DNA of 56,942 bases from Lachnospiraceae bacterium (GCA_017441265.1 JAFRYE010000079.1:1-56942); one strand, 5' to 3'. Positions 43,324 through 51,119 are shown, numbered from the stretch's first letter. Numbers and translations are program-made. The notes: generated by a model from the letters alone, not told the origin.

Positions 43324-43971
43324 TCATTCGCAGATCGCGACTCCTCTGCCCAGCACGCGAACCTTGACTTTTTTCCCTGCCGGATAATCGTCGGAGGATG
43401 CGGATACGGGAAGTTCCACCGAGACCGTTTTCTCTTCTCCGTCGATCTCCGTTCTGAGAATAGCCGTAAGTCTCACTGCGGTATCATAGCGGGCCGAGGG
43501 GCGGATGCTGTTGCTTCCGACCGACATCACCAAAGCTTCGACAGTAGCCATCTGTTCCGTTCCCTTGCTCAGCACTCTTCGATATCGAAACACCGGCCAG
43601 GCCGTTACCACAGCGGCAGCCACTGCCATTGCCCCGCAGACAAGAATTCTCTTCCCCGATTCCCCCGAGTCTGTGCCGCTCACGAGGAAGACGCAATTTA
43701 CCAGAGCAAATGCTGCCAGGAAAATTATCACCAAGAGGCCGGCCCAGCAATCCTGCCAACTCACCGGACTTACACCGGAAACTATCTCCGCATTGTTGCT
43801 GTTCCGAAAGACAACCTTCTCCGCCGGCTCTTCCTCGATGCGCTCCTGCATCGATTCGGTCTCGATCAAAGAACTGCCGCAAAACCGACAGTTCTTTTCA
43901 TCGTCAACTCTCGCTGCGCCGCAGTTCGGGCATTCACTCAAAATCTTAACTGTTTCGATAATCTTTTTCAT
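43324..43971 (-). CDS. Zinc-ribbon membrane protein of unknown function
   Basis: About 215 aa. The ATG at 43971 is preferred over the adjacent ATG at 43974 because GAAGGAGAG is then better spaced. The N-terminus has a zinc ribbon (ECPNCGAARVDDEKNCRFCGSSL). Two membrane segments follow (about 75-95 and 108-126), then a beta-rich tail (ATVEALVMSVGS to VKVRVLGRGVAICE) like DUF3592-type domains. The function is unknown. It has its own promoter with a dyad operator and follows a terminator. Confidence 0.78.
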   Translation of the reverse strand: MKKIIETVKILSECPNCGAARVDDEKNCRFCGSSLIETESMQERIEEEPAEKVVFRNSNNAEIVSGVSPVSWQDCWAGLLVIIFLAAFALVNCVFLVSGTDSGESGKRILVCGAMAVAAAVVTAWPVFRYRRVLSKGTEQMATVEALVMSVGSNSIRPSARYDTAVRLTAILRTEIDGEEKTVSVELPVSASSDDYPAGKKVKVRVLGRGVAICE

Positions 43972-44014
43972 CATCTCTCCTTCGGAACGGCAGAAAACCG
44001 TTCGCTCTTTCGTT

Positions 44015-44044
44015 AAAGGTAACATATATTTACCTTTTTGTCAA
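44015..44044 (-). promoter_or_regulatory. Promoter and dyad operator of the zinc-ribbon membrane protein gene
   Basis: A perfect -35 TTGACA (44039-44044) is followed by a dyad, AAAGGTAA-N7-TTACCTTT (44015-44022 with 44030-44037), covering the spacer and the -10 region (TACCTT at 17 nt, poor). A regulator bound here would control the promoter. Confidence 0.55.
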
Positions 44045-44050
44045 TAAAAA

Positions 44051-44083
44051 ACTGCGGTTTAGCGCGGAAAATGCCTCACCGCA
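44051..44083 (-). terminator. Terminator overlapping the stop codon of the radical-SAM gene
   Basis: CTGCGGT (44051-44057) and ACCGCAG (44077-44083) are followed on the minus strand by TTTTTTA. Its loop holds a CGGAAAATG motif (44064-44072). The U-tail abuts the -35 box of the next gene. Confidence 0.82.
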
Positions 44084-44729
44084 GAACATAATCGAAGAAG
44101 TCAAATGTCTGAAACGGCCCGATGGCTTGTACCGCCGTGACGCTGCTGCATCGGTCCTCGTCTGTATTATAGGAAGGAATGCGCGGGACGCGGATCTTCA
44201 CATCCCCGCATCGACCGGCTTCCGCGAGGATGCGCAGGTTCTCCGTGACCAGAGAATTGTCGCTGTCCGTGTACGCGCGGTATATGTCCGGGTTCATGTC
44301 CTTAATGTCGACGATGAAATAGTCCACTGCCGGAAGCGCCTCCCGCAACAGTTCCGAAGGCACATTCAGGCTCGTCTCCGCGAAGATCCGCCATTCCGAA
44401 GGCGCGATCTCGGAAAATGCCCGGATAAACTTCGCATGCAGCAGCGACTCCCCACCGCCGAACGTGATCCCGCCGTTTGTGGCACGGAAATACAGGTCGT
44501 CGATCTTCACCATCGCCAGAAGTTCTTCCGGCGTCACCGCCCGGCTGGCGACCGAGTCACCGAGGACATCCGCATTGATGCAATACCGGCAGTGCAACGG
44601 ACAGCCTTTTGCCGCCACAAGCGTAGTCACGCCGTCGCCGTCAATTTCCATACGGAGTCGGCTGACACTGAATAAAGGAAGTTTCAGTGTCTGTCCGTCA
44701 TTCGGTTTTTCCGTCATTGTCCCGGTCAT
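44076..44729 (-). CDS. Radical-SAM activase-like protein
   Basis: The 217-aa protein carries the radical-SAM cluster motif GCPLHCRYC (CxxxCxxC), the GGE-type segment GGITFGGGESLLH that binds S-adenosylmethionine, and ETSLNVPSELL and DYFIVDIKDMNP, as in pyruvate-formate-lyase activases and NrdG-like enzymes. It lacks an extra ferredoxin-like insert. The ATG at 44729 has AAAGGAGCG upstream. The target is not evident: no glycyl-radical enzyme is adjacent, and nrdD lies 43 kb away in the window. It follows the Cys-rich small protein gene across a hairpin. Confidence 0.85.
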   Translation of the reverse strand: MTGTMTEKPNDGQTLKLPLFSVSRLRMEIDGDGVTTLVAAKGCPLHCRYCINADVLGDSVASRAVTPEELLAMVKIDDLYFRATNGGITFGGGESLLHAKFIRAFSEIAPSEWRIFAETSLNVPSELLREALPAVDYFIVDIKDMNPDIYRAYTDSDNSLVTENLRILAEAGRCGDVKIRVPRIPSYNTDEDRCSSVTAVQAIGPFQTFDFFDYVLR

Positions 44730-44756
44730 CGTCGCTCCTTTGCTTTGAAAACAAAC

Positions 44757-44783
44757 CGCCGGGCGCAAAGACACCGCCCGGCG
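44757..44783 (-). terminator. Hairpin between the Cys-rich protein and radical-SAM genes
   Basis: Perfect 9-bp arms CGCCGGGCG (44757-44765) and CGCCCGGCG (44775-44783) are followed by GTTTGTTTTC on the minus strand. It probably terminates part of the transcript. Confidence 0.75.
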
Positions 44784-44806
44784 TTCCCCAAGTTCACACA
44801 AACTGC

Positions 44807-45262
44807 TTATTGTTGTACACCGGACGTGTCGTCCGGCAGGTCATACGTGTAATCCGCTTCTGCGGTACCTTCCAACTCCGGAGGCAGTGCCTCTCCTTCG
44901 GTAACGTATCCCATGAACTGATAATCGCCGCGATCCGCGACATCCCCCTCCAGGACTTCGACCTGCCCGTTGGAATCGCCGCTGGCGATCTGCTTCAAAA
45001 GGTCGATGCCGTCCGAAAGCGTACACGCGCTCGTCGTCACCATCAAACCGGCAGCAACGCCTGCAACCGCTACAGCCTTGCCCACGCGGTGGCGCAAAGA
45101 CAGCTCCTTCTCCAGCGCCTTCAGCTCTGCCTCGCACTTCGGACAGGTTCCCTTGCACTCGCCCTTATGCTTGCACTCTTCCACCACGAAAGGGATATCA
45201 TTTTCATCCGCAATCTGCTTGCGGATCTGCTTTAAAATCCTGCATTTGTCCTTGCCTCGCAT
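44807..45262 (-). CDS. Cys-rich small protein with a membrane or signal segment
   Basis: The 151-aa protein has a charged N-terminal domain (MRGKDKCRILKQIRKQIADEN) with a metal-binding-like cluster EECKHKGECKGTCPKCEAEL (C-x5-C-x3-C-x2-C), then a helix and a hydrophobic segment (about 62-82) that could be a signal anchor. It ends in an acidic, Thr/Gly/Asp-rich tail. A strong AGGAGG site precedes the ATG at 45262. No established function is known to me. It sits directly upstream of the radical-SAM gene, so it may be a substrate or iron-sulfur partner (inference). Confidence 0.78.
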   Translation of the reverse strand: MRGKDKCRILKQIRKQIADENDIPFVVEECKHKGECKGTCPKCEAELKALEKELSLRHRVGKAVAVAGVAAGLMVTTSACTLSDGIDLLKQIASGDSNGQVEVLEGDVADRGDYQFMGYVTEGEALPPELEGTAEADYTYDLPDDTSGVQQ

Positions 45263-45378
45263 ATCGACTCCTCCTATTCTACAGCAGTAGACTCGTTGTT
45301 TTTTGCCTTTGTCGCAAACATCCGACTTTGGATTCCGCTATAGATACGAAGCGACCCGCAAGTTTTATGGAAAATTTT

Positions 45379-46107
45379 TCACGCTTCCGTGTTTTCCTGT
45401 TTCGCAAAATGATATCTCAGGCATTCCGCCATCGTCACCTTCGTATTCGAGTACTCCGGTGTATCCTTCGGCATCCGGGCCAGAGCCCGAAGTTCTTCGC
45501 AATGCCGTTCCTCGAAAACGCCGTTGCGTTTCAGCCGGTTCTCATAGAGGTCCACCTTCTTCATCCGCTCTTTCACTTCCCGGATCCGTCCGAGATAGAA
45601 GTCGCGCTCACGCTCAAACGTCAGTATGCGAAGCGCCTTCGCGGCACCTGACACCGGTTCCTTCTCACACCGCGTGATATACGAAGCGATCTCGTCGCCC
45701 GTTTTCTTGGCAAATCGAAACGTGTAAACAGCCCAGAAAAAGCCCAGGGCACTGAACGCCACAAGCGCCAGAAGATGATAGCCGGAAAGAAGCACAAACA
45801 CGATCGGATATCCGGCCAAATGAAACAGGAAGCCGAACACCATGCCGAGCATATCATTTTTCGCATTATCGCGCATCTTGTCTATGCCGTCGTAATTGCG
45901 CCGCGCGCATTCCAAAGACACATTCAACTTGTCCCTGACGCTCTCGATGATGCTGTAATAGATATCGTACCCGGAGCTCTCGTTCTCCGGTTCCGGAGTG
46001 TCCGCGTAAGGATTGCTCTGCCAAGCGTCCGTCTTGCGCTCGGCTTCCTTCGCGAGTTCCTGTTCTTCCCTGCCCAGCACCTCGTTCATCTCATCATAAT
46101 CAATCAT
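45379..46107 (-). CDS. Membrane protein of unknown function
   Basis: About 242 aa from the ATG at 46107; an in-frame TTG at 46122 overlaps the GGGGGTG site. An acidic N-terminal region (MNEVLGREEQELAKEAERKT) is followed by a helix, two adjacent membrane spans (about 88-128) and a charged helical C-terminal half (FERERDFYLGRIREVKERMKK). The charged flanks look like coiled coil. No family is recognised. It has its own promoter. Confidence 0.75.
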   Translation of the reverse strand: MIDYDEMNEVLGREEQELAKEAERKTDAWQSNPYADTPEPENESSGYDIYYSIIESVRDKLNVSLECARRNYDGIDKMRDNAKNDMLGMVFGFLFHLAGYPIVFVLLSGYHLLALVAFSALGFFWAVYTFRFAKKTGDEIASYITRCEKEPVSGAAKALRILTFERERDFYLGRIREVKERMKKVDLYENRLKRNGVFEERHCEELRALARMPKDTPEYSNTKVTMAECLRYHFAKQENTEA

Positions 46108-46160
46108 CCTACACCCCCGCAACTATTTCAAGGCCAACCGCAACAACTTGCTTTCCGTAT

Positions 46161-46190
46161 AGTATACTGCATTTGGCTATGTGAATTCAA
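46161..46190 (-). promoter_or_regulatory. Promoter of the unknown membrane protein gene
   Basis: TTGAAT (46185-46190), an 18-nt spacer and TATACT (46161-46166) lie on the minus strand. Confidence 0.65.
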
Positions 46191-46191
46191 C

Positions 46192-46222
46192 CGGAAAATG
46201 AAGGATTCCTCTTCATTTTCCG
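46192..46222. repeat. Perfect hairpin of two inverted CGGAAAATG motifs
   Basis: CGGAAAATGAAG (46192-46203) and CTTCATTTTCCG (46211-46222) are 12-bp perfect arms with a 7-nt loop. It lies 35 bp beyond the stop of the YD-repeat-like lipoprotein gene. There is no U-tail. The motif pairing is the same as at 25585-25620. Confidence 0.85.
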
Positions 46223-46256
46223 AAATATGCCCGCGGGGCTTCGGAAACCGATCATC

Positions 46257-48059
46257 TCAGTTCTCGTTCTGATATACGGTGAGAACCATTTCACTCATCT
46301 TAAGGAACGAACTGTTTTTGTTTTCTTTTCTTTCACTCAGGCAGGTCATTCCCGTCAACTTCCCGGTTTTGTCATATGTGTAGCGGTATGTCGTTACTTC
46401 GAGTGTTTTGTCATTTACATCTATGGCGTTGGGATTGGTGCTTTCGGATGTACGAACACGCTCAATCAGATTTCCCGAATTATCATAGGTGAATACTATA
46501 ATCTTGCTGTAGTAGCCGTCAAAGTACACCTCTTTCACAAGACGTTTTTCCGAATCGTACTCATACTCCGCACTGATCTGATCGCCTTCTTTCCCGTAAT
46601 CTCTGGTCAGCAATCCGTCCTTACGGGTTTCACACCAATACCAGAAGGTATCGTCTTTCTCCGGAAAACTGTAATCCCAGGAATCCATATTCAAAACCGT
46701 CTTGGGCAGATCCCCGTAGAAGATACCGTCGATCATTTTGCTCTCATTCTGCTGCATCGGAAGTCCGAAATACTGATTATCCGCGTCATAATCCGTGAGA
46801 TCAAATGCTTCTCTCATCGCTACATCAATCCGGACGCCGCTTGGCCGAAAGTCGGTCACGGTAAGCAGCTTTTTGTACATCTCATCATTGACCAGCAAAA
46901 CATCGCAGTATTTAATGGTGTCGGATTTCGAGTCGTTGTTATCCGATTCGCTGTAGGTCAGGATCGTATTGTTATCAAAATATTTGATCCAAACCGTATT
47001 CGCGCGTACAGGCTCTCCGTCCTCTTTCGTCTCAATGCTCCATCCCGACAGACGTCCCTCAGCGTCTTTATGGAAGGTGTAGCAGTGTTCCGTTGACTTC
47101 TCATCATTGGTCGCCATGCGAACAAGGTTCCCGGAGTCGTCGTAGGAATACGTCGTCTCGTTGTACGGATGAGCAATATCATTATAATCCCATGGGCGCA
47201 TTTTTTTGTTTCGCTCGGATATCAATCGTCCCTGATCATCGTAAGCATAGACCGTGTATTCGAGCAGCGTATTGTCCGAATTGTATTCCGCATAAACCTT
47301 CCTATTTCCGTTGGCGTCATAACTGTAGCAGCTATATGCCCCGAAGGAAGAAACCTCGGATTCAAAAACACACAACTCCCGGGTTTCCCCGCCGATCGTA
47401 AAAGGTTCCGCCCAGTACAGAAGGATGTAATCTCTCTCCTGCCCCGGGTAGTCCAACGCATAACCGAAGCGTGTGTAATAGATTGTGGCCTCCTTGCCGT
47501 CTCGCAACCGGAAGCACTGCTTCAACACATTAAATTCGCTGTCAAGGTATTCGGTAATCCCGGTGCAGCCGTTCTCTTTCCATCGTCTGCTCGGAAAACA
47601 ATCAAAGATATAGTATTTTGACTCCTCCGCAATCGTAACTTCGTTGACATAGGCATACGAAAGAGAAAGAATCTCCGCGTTAACCCGATCACGAATTCTC
47701 TCCAACGATGCGACAGGCAGATCTACATCTTCGATCCCCATGGGTGTCGGCACCGTCGTCGGCTCAGGCATCGGCTCTGTGGTAGGTTCGGGCGTCGGCC
47801 CCGCGGTAGGCACGATCGTCGGCTCTGCGGTGGGCGTCACGCCTGAAGTCGGAGTCACTTCCGCTGTGGGCGCGACCACTTCCGTCGGAGTGACAGCTGC
47901 CGTAGGCGACACGGGAGTCTCAGAAGAATTCTCTTCGGAAGTATTCTTCTTCCCGCAGGCTGCGAAAAGAATAACTGAAAGGACCGCAATGACCAGAAGT
48001 AAAACCAGGGTCAAAGCGGAAAGAGTGTTGTCATCGGATGTATTGTCGGACGTCATCAT
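46257..48059 (-). CDS. Lipoprotein with YD/RHS-like repeats
   Basis: The 600-aa protein has a hydrophobic segment ending in FAAC (lipobox-like) after a polar 16-residue start, so it is an anchored surface protein. A Pro/Thr/Val-rich linker (about 45-110) precedes a body with at least six YD-type repeats: YSYDANGNRKVY, YAYDDQGRLISE, YSYDDSGNLVRM, YEYDSEKRLVKE, FTYDNSGNLIER and YTYDKTGKLTGM. Such repeats form beta-rich shells in RHS proteins and often bind carbohydrate. There is no toxin-like C-terminus. AGGAGG lies 11 bases upstream of the ATG. It is divergent from proS. Confidence 0.8.
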   Translation of the reverse strand: MMTSDNTSDDNTLSALTLVLLLVIAVLSVILFAACGKKNTSEENSSETPVSPTAAVTPTEVVAPTAEVTPTSGVTPTAEPTIVPTAGPTPEPTTEPMPEPTTVPTPMGIEDVDLPVASLERIRDRVNAEILSLSYAYVNEVTIAEESKYYIFDCFPSRRWKENGCTGITEYLDSEFNVLKQCFRLRDGKEATIYYTRFGYALDYPGQERDYILLYWAEPFTIGGETRELCVFESEVSSFGAYSCYSYDANGNRKVYAEYNSDNTLLEYTVYAYDDQGRLISERNKKMRPWDYNDIAHPYNETTYSYDDSGNLVRMATNDEKSTEHCYTFHKDAEGRLSGWSIETKEDGEPVRANTVWIKYFDNNTILTYSESDNNDSKSDTIKYCDVLLVNDEMYKKLLTVTDFRPSGVRIDVAMREAFDLTDYDADNQYFGLPMQQNESKMIDGIFYGDLPKTVLNMDSWDYSFPEKDDTFWYWCETRKDGLLTRDYGKEGDQISAEYEYDSEKRLVKEVYFDGYYSKIIVFTYDNSGNLIERVRTSESTNPNAIDVNDKTLEVTTYRYTYDKTGKLTGMTCLSERKENKNSSFLKMSEMVLTVYQNEN

Positions 48060-48101
48060 ATTGTTGGAACCTCCTCGGAACAGTTTCGATCTTATGTCGC
48101 T

Positions 48102-48178
48102 ATCATAACAGATAAATGTTACAAAACAAGTCGTATTCCTGTTACGTTTTGATTACAAAATCTTACAGATGTGTTACA
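48102..48178 (-). promoter_or_regulatory. Promoter and phased TTACA box array of the YD-repeat-like lipoprotein gene
   Basis: A -10 TATGAT (48102-48107) lies on the minus strand with only a weak -35 (TTGTTT). Upstream, TTACA or TTACG occurs on the plus strand at 48142, 48153, 48163 and 48174 (steps of 11, 10 and 11 bp), with a further copy at 48119. Helically phased direct repeats of this type are typical of OmpR/PhoB-family response-regulator sites; the sequence resembles the Bacillus Pho box (TTAACA every 11 bp). Confidence 0.5.
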
Positions 48179-48179
48179 T

Positions 48180-48251
48180 CATTTTCCGGGCCGTGAGAAG
48201 GCGGACGGGCCGTCCGCAAAGGCAGCGTCATTTCGCGCTTGACATTTTCCG
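48180..48251. repeat. Two direct CATTTTCCG motifs and a palindrome
   Basis: CATTTTCCG occurs at 48180-48188 and 48243-48251. Between them is a palindrome GCGGACGG-g-CCGTCCGC (48201-48217). The second motif overlaps the -35 box and spacer of proS. Confidence 0.65.
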
Positions 48252-48267
48252 AAAAAGCAGTTATCAT
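48239..48267 (+). promoter_or_regulatory. Promoter of the proS T-box transcript
   Basis: A perfect TTGACA (48239-48244), a 17-nt spacer and TATCAT (48262-48267) lie on the plus strand. Confidence 0.9.
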
Positions 48268-48272
48268 CGTGT

Positions 48273-48508
48273 CCATAGGAATCGGCGATGAAGCGCAATA
48301 GTACACAGGGAAACCGTCCCAGAGAGAGCCGCAACGCTGCGAGCGGCTTACGGAGAACCTGAAGAACCCGGCGCGGAGCTCTGCGGCAAACCGCAGCGTA
48401 TCAGGCGTTAACGAAGACGAGAGGACGGGGTTTTCCCGCCAATCAGGGTGGTACCGCCGAACAATGTCAATTCGGTCCCTCAGCGAGCTTTCGCTGAGGG
48501 TCTTTTTT
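48273..48508 (+). promoter_or_regulatory. proS: T-box leader of proS
   Basis: A classic T-box riboregulator. Stem I contains the specifier in AGAACCTGAAG, where CCT (48358-48360) is a proline codon matching the downstream gene. The T-box sequence CAGGGTGGTACCGCC includes GGGTGGTACCGC at 48446-48457. The terminator has 10-bp perfect arms CCCTCAGCGA (48477-48486) and TCGCTGAGGG (48491-48500) with TTTTTT (48503-48508). Uncharged tRNA-Pro should stabilise the antiterminator and switch on proS. Confidence 0.95.
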
Positions 48509-48560
48509 AGTTCCTTGCGAGAACTTCGACAAATCCAATGATCACCAAGGAGGACAAAAC

Positions 48561-49991
48561 ATGGCTGAGAACTTCGTAGAATCCATCACCAACATGGAAG
48601 ACGATTTCGCGCAGTGGTACACGGACATCGTCAAAAAAGCAGAACTTGTAGATTATACCGGCATCAAGGGATGCATGGTCATCCGTCCTGCGGGTTACGC
48701 GATCTGGGAGAACATCCAGAGAGAGCTTGACCGCAGATTCAAGGAGACCGGCGTGGAGAACTGCTATCTCCCGATGTTCATCCCGGAGAGCCTTTTGAAC
48801 AAAGAAAAAGATCACGTGGAAGGCTTCGCGCCCGAGGTCGCCTGGGTGACTCAGGGCGGCGGCGAGACGTTGCAGGAGCGCATGTGCGTGCGTCCGACTT
48901 CGGAGACGTTGTTCTGCGACTTCTACTCTCACATCGTGCACTCCTACCGTGACCTGCCGAAGGTATACAACCAGTGGTGTTCCGTTGTGCGCTGGGAGAA
49001 GACGACGCGTCCGTTCCTCCGCTCCATGGAGTTTTTGTGGCAGGAAGGCCACACCATCCACGCAACCGCCGAGGAGGCGCAGGCCCGCACGGAGCAAATG
49101 CTCAACCTCTACGCGGATTTCTGTGAGGAATTCCTGGCCATCCCCATGGTACGCGGCCGCAAGACCGACAAAGAGAAATTTGCCGGTGCCGAGGCAACCT
49201 ACACAATCGAGGCTCTCATGCACGACGGCAAGGCTCTGCAGTCCGGCACGAGCCACAACTTCGGTGACGGCTTCGCCAGAGCTTTCGGCATTCAGTACAC
49301 GGATAAGGAAAATAAGCTCGTCTACGCTCACCAGACCAGCTGGGGCATGACGACCCGCATGATCGGCGCCATCATCATGGTACACGGCGACAACTCCGGT
49401 CTCGTGCTTCCTCCTTTGGTCGCACCGGTTCAGGCGATGATCATCCCGATTCAACAGAAGAAGGAAGGTGTCCTCGACGCCGCTTACGCTCTGCGTGACC
49501 GCCTTAAGGCAACGACCCGCGTCAAAGTTGACGACACCGACAAGACGCCCGGCTTCAAGTTCGCCGAGCAGGAAATGCGCGGTATTCCGGTCCGCATCGA
49601 GATCGGTCCGAAGGATCTCGCCAACAACCAGGCCGTGCTCGTTCGCCGCGACACCCGCGAGAAACTCGTCGTTTCCCTCGATGAGATCGAGACGAAACTC
49701 GCCGAGCTCCTCACGACCATCCAGCACGACATGCTCGAGCGTGCTCGCGCACACCGCGACGCTCACACCTACTCCGCTACCACGATGGACGAAATGAAGG
49801 ACATCGCCGACAACAAGCCCGGCTTCATCAAGGCTATGTGGTGCGGCGACCGCGCCTGCGAGGACGCCATCAAGGAGCAGGCCGGCGTAACCTCCCGCTG
49901 CATGCCTTTTGCACAGGAGCATCTCTCCGACACCTGCGTCTGCTGCGGCAAGAAAGCCAAGACGCTTGTGTATTGGGGGAAGGCGTACTAA
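48561..49991 (+). CDS. proS: Prolyl-tRNA synthetase (archaeal/eukaryote-like type)
   Basis: It charges tRNA-Pro. The 476-aa protein has class II motifs: motif 2 [24 protein letters not shown] and motif 3 at [24 protein letters not shown]. It lacks the large editing insertion of common bacterial ProRS. The zinc-like Cys cluster (CGDRAC ... CVCCGKKA) and terminal YWGKAY mark the archaeal/eukaryote-like form, found in some Clostridia. AAGGAGGACAAAAC precedes the ATG. It is under T-box control and ends at a strong terminator. Confidence 0.97.
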   Translation: MAENFVESITNMEDDFAQWYTDIVKKAELVDYTGIKGCMVIRPAGYAIWENIQRELDRRFKETGVENCYLPMFIPESLLNKEKDHVEGFAPEVAWVTQGGGETLQERMCVRPTSETLFCDFYSHIVHSYRDLPKVYNQWCSVVRWEKTTRPFLRSMEFLWQEGHTIHATAEEAQARTEQMLNLYADFCEEFLAIPMVRGRKTDKEKFAGAEATYTIEALMHDGKALQSGTSHNFGDGFARAFGIQYTDKENKLVYAHQTSWGMTTRMIGAIIMVHGDNSGLVLPPLVAPVQAMIIPIQQKKEGVLDAAYALRDRLKATTRVKVDDTDKTPGFKFAEQEMRGIPVRIEIGPKDLANNQAVLVRRDTREKLVVSLDEIETKLAELLTTIQHDMLERARAHRDAHTYSATTMDEMKDIADNKPGFIKAMWCGDRACEDAIKEQAGVTSRCMPFAQEHLSDTCVCCGKKAKTLVYWGKAY

Positions 49992-50018
49992 AGAACTGAT
50001 TTTTCTCATAAATACAGA

Positions 50019-50058
50019 ATGCGGACTCGAGGATACACCTTCGAGTCCGCATTTTTTC
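50019..50058 (+). terminator. Terminator of proS
   Basis: Perfect 13-bp arms AATGCGGACTCGA (50019-50031) and TCGAGTCCGCATT (50042-50054) are followed by TTTT. It may also serve the convergent repeat-protein gene. Confidence 0.93.
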
Positions 50059-50093
50059 ACACAACGCAGAAATCCTGTCAGCCTAATACATTT

Positions 50094-51119
50094 TTACTCC
50101 ATCAGCGGTCGCATTGAATGATTCCAATAGTCATCCGTTTTCGCTCCAGCCGGAATATAATAATAATAATAGAGCACCTCTGGATCTTTTGCAGTATTTT
50201 TGAATTTTCCTTTCGCCGCATTCAAATAGAGTAAACCATTTTCACCTTTACCAGTCAAAAGTGACTTTTCCATGTTCTCCGGATCAAGACTTTTTTGATA
50301 GGTATACTTATCCCAATCATCATGGATATCCTCAATACCATCCACAATATCCTTTAATATGCCTCCTCCAACAAGCACATCAAACAGGCCTGTATCTTCA
50401 ATAAAGTCATCTAATGTAATACGTTTTTGTTTTTCCATAATAGCCATTTCTGACACTTTAGTTTTACACACATTACATATTCCTGTTCGAATATATATAT
50501 CCACTTCACCTGCGGTCGCCATATAATAATCCCATTTATCCACATGATAAGAACAGTGTTCCATCTCTCCGTAGCCACATTTCATACCTCTATCATCCAC
50601 ACACAATTTGACATGATATCCGTTATTGTTATACTTAGAGTTATCTACTAATGCAACTACCTGCAATGTATGCGGAAGATCGATATTTTTTCCACATTGC
50701 TTGCAATCCTCACGATGGCAGTTCTCGTTCACTTCTGTAGGCCCATATTTAGATTCAAACAAGTGTCCTGCCTTTCCGGTTTTATCCACTTTCCAGACTG
50801 CATATAACGTTGTTTTTTTAGTTGCCTTAATCCGATCCCCCTTCCTATAAGTTGCTTCGGTCGCAGTTTTAGATTCGCTCCATCCGAGGAAATAATACCC
50901 ACATCTTAAAGCCTTGGCATCCGGAATCGTAGCATAACTACCCTCAGGAACACTTTGATTCTGAACATTGGCTTTATAACCGCCATTCAAATCATAGACC
51001 AAGGGAAAGCTATTTGCTTTTTGCCAAAATGCATATAAAGTCGTATTCTTGGTAAACGTAAACTTCTTACCTTTCCAGTATTCTCTTTCCTCTGCTTTGG
51101 GCATAGAAGCCCACCCCAT
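50094..51119 (-). CDS. C-terminal part of a frameshifted InlB-repeat surface protein
   Basis: The frame stays open upstream past the ATG at 51119 to about 51296, where it joins the preceding gene by a frame change; the ATG is therefore probably not a true start (no AGGAGG). It encodes the rest of the InlB-type B repeats (YDLNGGYKANVQNQSVPEGS, CGYYFLGWSESKTATEATY, TTLYAVW) and a Cys/His-rich C-terminal domain with HREDCKQCGK, CVDDRGMKCGYGEMEHC and GICNVCKTKV. The same C-terminal domain ends the next tandem paralogue. It is likely a secreted or surface protein. Confidence 0.75.
   Translation of the reverse strand: MGWASMPKAEEREYWKGKKFTFTKNTTLYAFWQKANSFPLVYDLNGGYKANVQNQSVPEGSYATIPDAKALRCGYYFLGWSESKTATEATYRKGDRIKATKKTTLYAVWKVDKTGKAGHLFESKYGPTEVNENCHREDCKQCGKNIDLPHTLQVVALVDNSKYNNNGYHVKLCVDDRGMKCGYGEMEHCSYHVDKWDYYMATAGEVDIYIRTGICNVCKTKVSEMAIMEKQKRITLDDFIEDTGLFDVLVGGGILKDIVDGIEDIHDDWDKYTYQKSLDPENMEKSLLTGKGENGLLYLNAAKGKFKNTAKDPEVLYYYYYIPAGAKTDDYWNHSMRPLME

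Noticed and set aside
41140-44016. A 958-codon plus-strand open frame
   Set aside because: It is antisense to ileS, its T-box leader and the zinc-ribbon protein. It crosses a structured leader and a terminator, so it is not a gene.
44076-44729. Assignment as NrdG, the NrdD activase
   Set aside because: The motif fits radical-SAM activases in general, but it is far from nrdD and beside an unrelated Cys-rich gene, so I left the target open.
48507-50060. A 517-codon minus-strand open frame opposite proS
   Set aside because: It is the shadow of proS and its translation has no family features; proS itself has a T-box, promoter and terminator.
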